Assembly: GCA_965263365.1 (NCBI GenBank)
Contig: OZ253672.1
Location: 186,001-250,000 of the forward strand
Direction of reading: 5' to 3'
Length of the DNA stretch: 64,000 bases
Source: CANMUM01 sp965263365
GTDB lineage: Bacteria > Pseudomonadota > Alphaproteobacteria > Rhodobacterales > Rhodobacteraceae
The translations under genes were made by a program, and so were the position numbers. The notes beneath the pieces are model-generated. The model was not told where the DNA came from and searched no databases. It saw only the letters and a program-made list of their open reading frames with translations. Shown here one piece after another: positions 62,984 to 64,000 of the stretch (position 1 is its first letter; each line of letters opens with the position of its first letter).

Positions 62984-63555
62984 TGAAACGGTTGAAGCTT
63001 TATAGTCTTGTCGCAGTAGCCGTACTGGGTGTTGGTGCCGGTGGGTACGTACTGGTACAAAACAAGCATGGAGCGGGCCACCGCCACGGGTCTGGCATGC
63101 ATGAACATGATGAAGTGAACATGCCCGGCCTGCGCGGTGAAAATGCCAGCGCGCGGGAAAGGATGGAACTTGCCCTTTTATTCCGCAAATTCCAGACACT
63201 CTCCCGTGAGGTTGAAAATCTACCAAATGGCATTCGCACGGTCACGCGATCCAGCGACCAAGAGGTTATGGATGCCCTGGTCAGTCATGCAGTTGGCATG
63301 ATTGATCGCGTACACGCAAAGGACGACCCCAAGATCATTATCCAAAGCCCGACGCTTGATATGTTCTTCCTGCACGGGGATGAGATTGTTTCGGACGTTT
63401 ACGTCGAAGACGAAGGGTTGGTCGTGATCCAGACCTCGAACAACCCTGAGGTTGTCGCTGCGTTGCAGGCCCATGCCACCGAGGTGACGGCCATGACCCG
63501 TCGCGGCATGGCCGCTGTCCACGACATGATGATACAACAAAGGCGTGGCCACTGA
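62983..63555 (+). CDS. Membrane-anchored His-rich protein of the sulfur operon
   Basis: The 190-residue product has an N-terminal signal anchor (LYSLVAVAVLGVGAGGYVLV). A His-rich segment follows (KHGAGHRHGSGMHEHDEVN), which could bind metal. The domain of about 115 residues after it (LFRKFQTLSREVENLPNGI, SHAVGMIDRVHAKDDPKI, LQAHATEVTAMTRRGM) is likely periplasmic. I know of similar genes in such operons but of no defined function. It is translated with the YeeE halves (TGATG overlap). Confidence 0.75.
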   Translation: MKRLKLYSLVAVAVLGVGAGGYVLVQNKHGAGHRHGSGMHEHDEVNMPGLRGENASARERMELALLFRKFQTLSREVENLPNGIRTVTRSSDQEVMDALVSHAVGMIDRVHAKDDPKIIIQSPTLDMFFLHGDEIVSDVYVEDEGLVVIQTSNNPEVVAALQAHATEVTAMTRRGMAAVHDMMIQQRRGH

Positions 63556-63584
63556 GCCCGCCACGACAATAGGAGACTCAAGAG

Positions 63585-64000
63585 ATGACTTACCCTGTTA
63601 ATATGACTTTCAAGCCCGTAGTTCATGCTTTCTTCGATGAAGCGACCAATACGATCACTTATCTGGTCAAGGACCCTGCATCGAACAGCTGCGCGCTTAT
63701 TGATACGGTTATGGATATTGACTATGCCGCTGGCCGAATTACTTTTGGCCATGCCGATGAGCTCATTCGTCAAATCGAAACACAAGGTTTAAGGCTAGAA
63801 TGGATCATCGAGACTCATGTCCATGCTGATCACTTGAGCGCTGCGCCTTATATTCAGGAAAAACTTGGCGGCAAGATCGGTGTTGGCTCCAAGATTACAG
63901 TTGTGCAAGAGACTTTTGGAAAAGTTTTCAACGAAGGTACCGAATTTGAACGTGACGGCTCGCAGTTTGATGCACTTTTTGAAGATGGAGACATATACAT
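63585..64000 (+). CDS. MBL-fold metallo-hydrolase (persulfide dioxygenase-like), cut by right edge
   Basis: The frame is open from the ATG at 63585 (AGGAG upstream) to the window end, 138 residues. It has the MBL metal motif THVHADHLSAAPYIQEKLGG and the N-terminal FDEATNTITYLVKDPASNSC, like Blh/ETHE1-type enzymes that oxidise glutathione persulfide. Position after YeeE and DUF2892 genes supports a sulfide/persulfide detoxification operon. The C-terminus lies outside the window. Confidence 0.88.
   Translation, partial: MTYPVNMTFKPVVHAFFDEATNTITYLVKDPASNSCALIDTVMDIDYAAGRITFGHADELIRQIETQGLRLEWIIETHVHADHLSAAPYIQEKLGGKIGVGSKITVVQETFGKVFNEGTEFERDGSQFDALFEDGDIY

Overview
The window looks like part of an alphaproteobacterial chromosome, probably marine, interrupted by mobile DNA. 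The host call is an inference from gene families: DUF2924 plus serine recombinase, DUF5681, a Hint_2 remnant, a PlcP-type lipid-remodelling operon with PHO boxes, and a YeeE/DUF2892/MBL sulfur operon. No rRNA or tRNA gene was seen.

Layout. (1) 1-5421: left part of an integrated element with a large serine recombinase running off the left edge, DUF2924, an AT-hook-like protein, a ParB/beta-class DNA methyltransferase and a DUF5681 protein. (2) 5461-6839: a complete IS110-family element of the IS1111 type. (3) 7064-32571: a co-directional seven-gene biosynthetic operon, tightly spaced and partly overlapping: dinB-like translesion polymerase, alpha/beta hydrolase, a 5876-residue NRPS-PKS, a 1291-residue PKS/flavoprotein/hydrolase, a metallophosphoesterase, a MepB-family protein and a phosphopantetheinyl transferase. 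A 118-bp exact inverted copy of the IS1111 right end lies on its far side (32595-32712), so the cluster sits between two facing IS1111 right ends. (4) 32713-50873: two direct IS6-family copies bracketing a two-partner secretion locus (TpsB, Sel1 protein, lipoprotein, 3075-residue FHA/CdiA-like exoprotein), its candidate immunity gene and two orphan toxin/immunity cassettes. (5) 50874-54375: decayed DNA with a regulator remnant, chromate transporter ChrA, a frameshifted rhodanese-ChrB gene and a Hint_2 remnant. (6) 54418-60517: phosphate-starvation genes on the minus strand: a phytase-like periplasmic protein and a four-gene plcP-sulfotransferase-glycosyltransferase-DUF2334 operon, each preceded by a PHO box. 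(7) 60590-64000: a decayed IS6 remnant, then a Crp/Fnr regulator and a sulfur operon (DUF2892, two YeeE/YedE halves, a His-rich membrane protein, an MBL hydrolase cut by the right edge).

The most unusual system is the NRPS-PKS. Read in order it is: carrier - Cy - A(Cys) - PCP - KS-AT-KR-ACP - internal TE - KS-DH-KR-ACP - KS-DH-KR-ACP - KS-AT // KR-ACP - FMO - FSH-type hydrolase with Cys in place of the nucleophilic Ser. The predicted product begins as an acyl-thiazoline, is extended by four ketide units and oxidised by a flavoprotein. I do not recognise it as a known pathway. The toxin cassettes with a shared membrane leader and the PHO-controlled sulfotransferase lipid operon are the other two items most worth following up.
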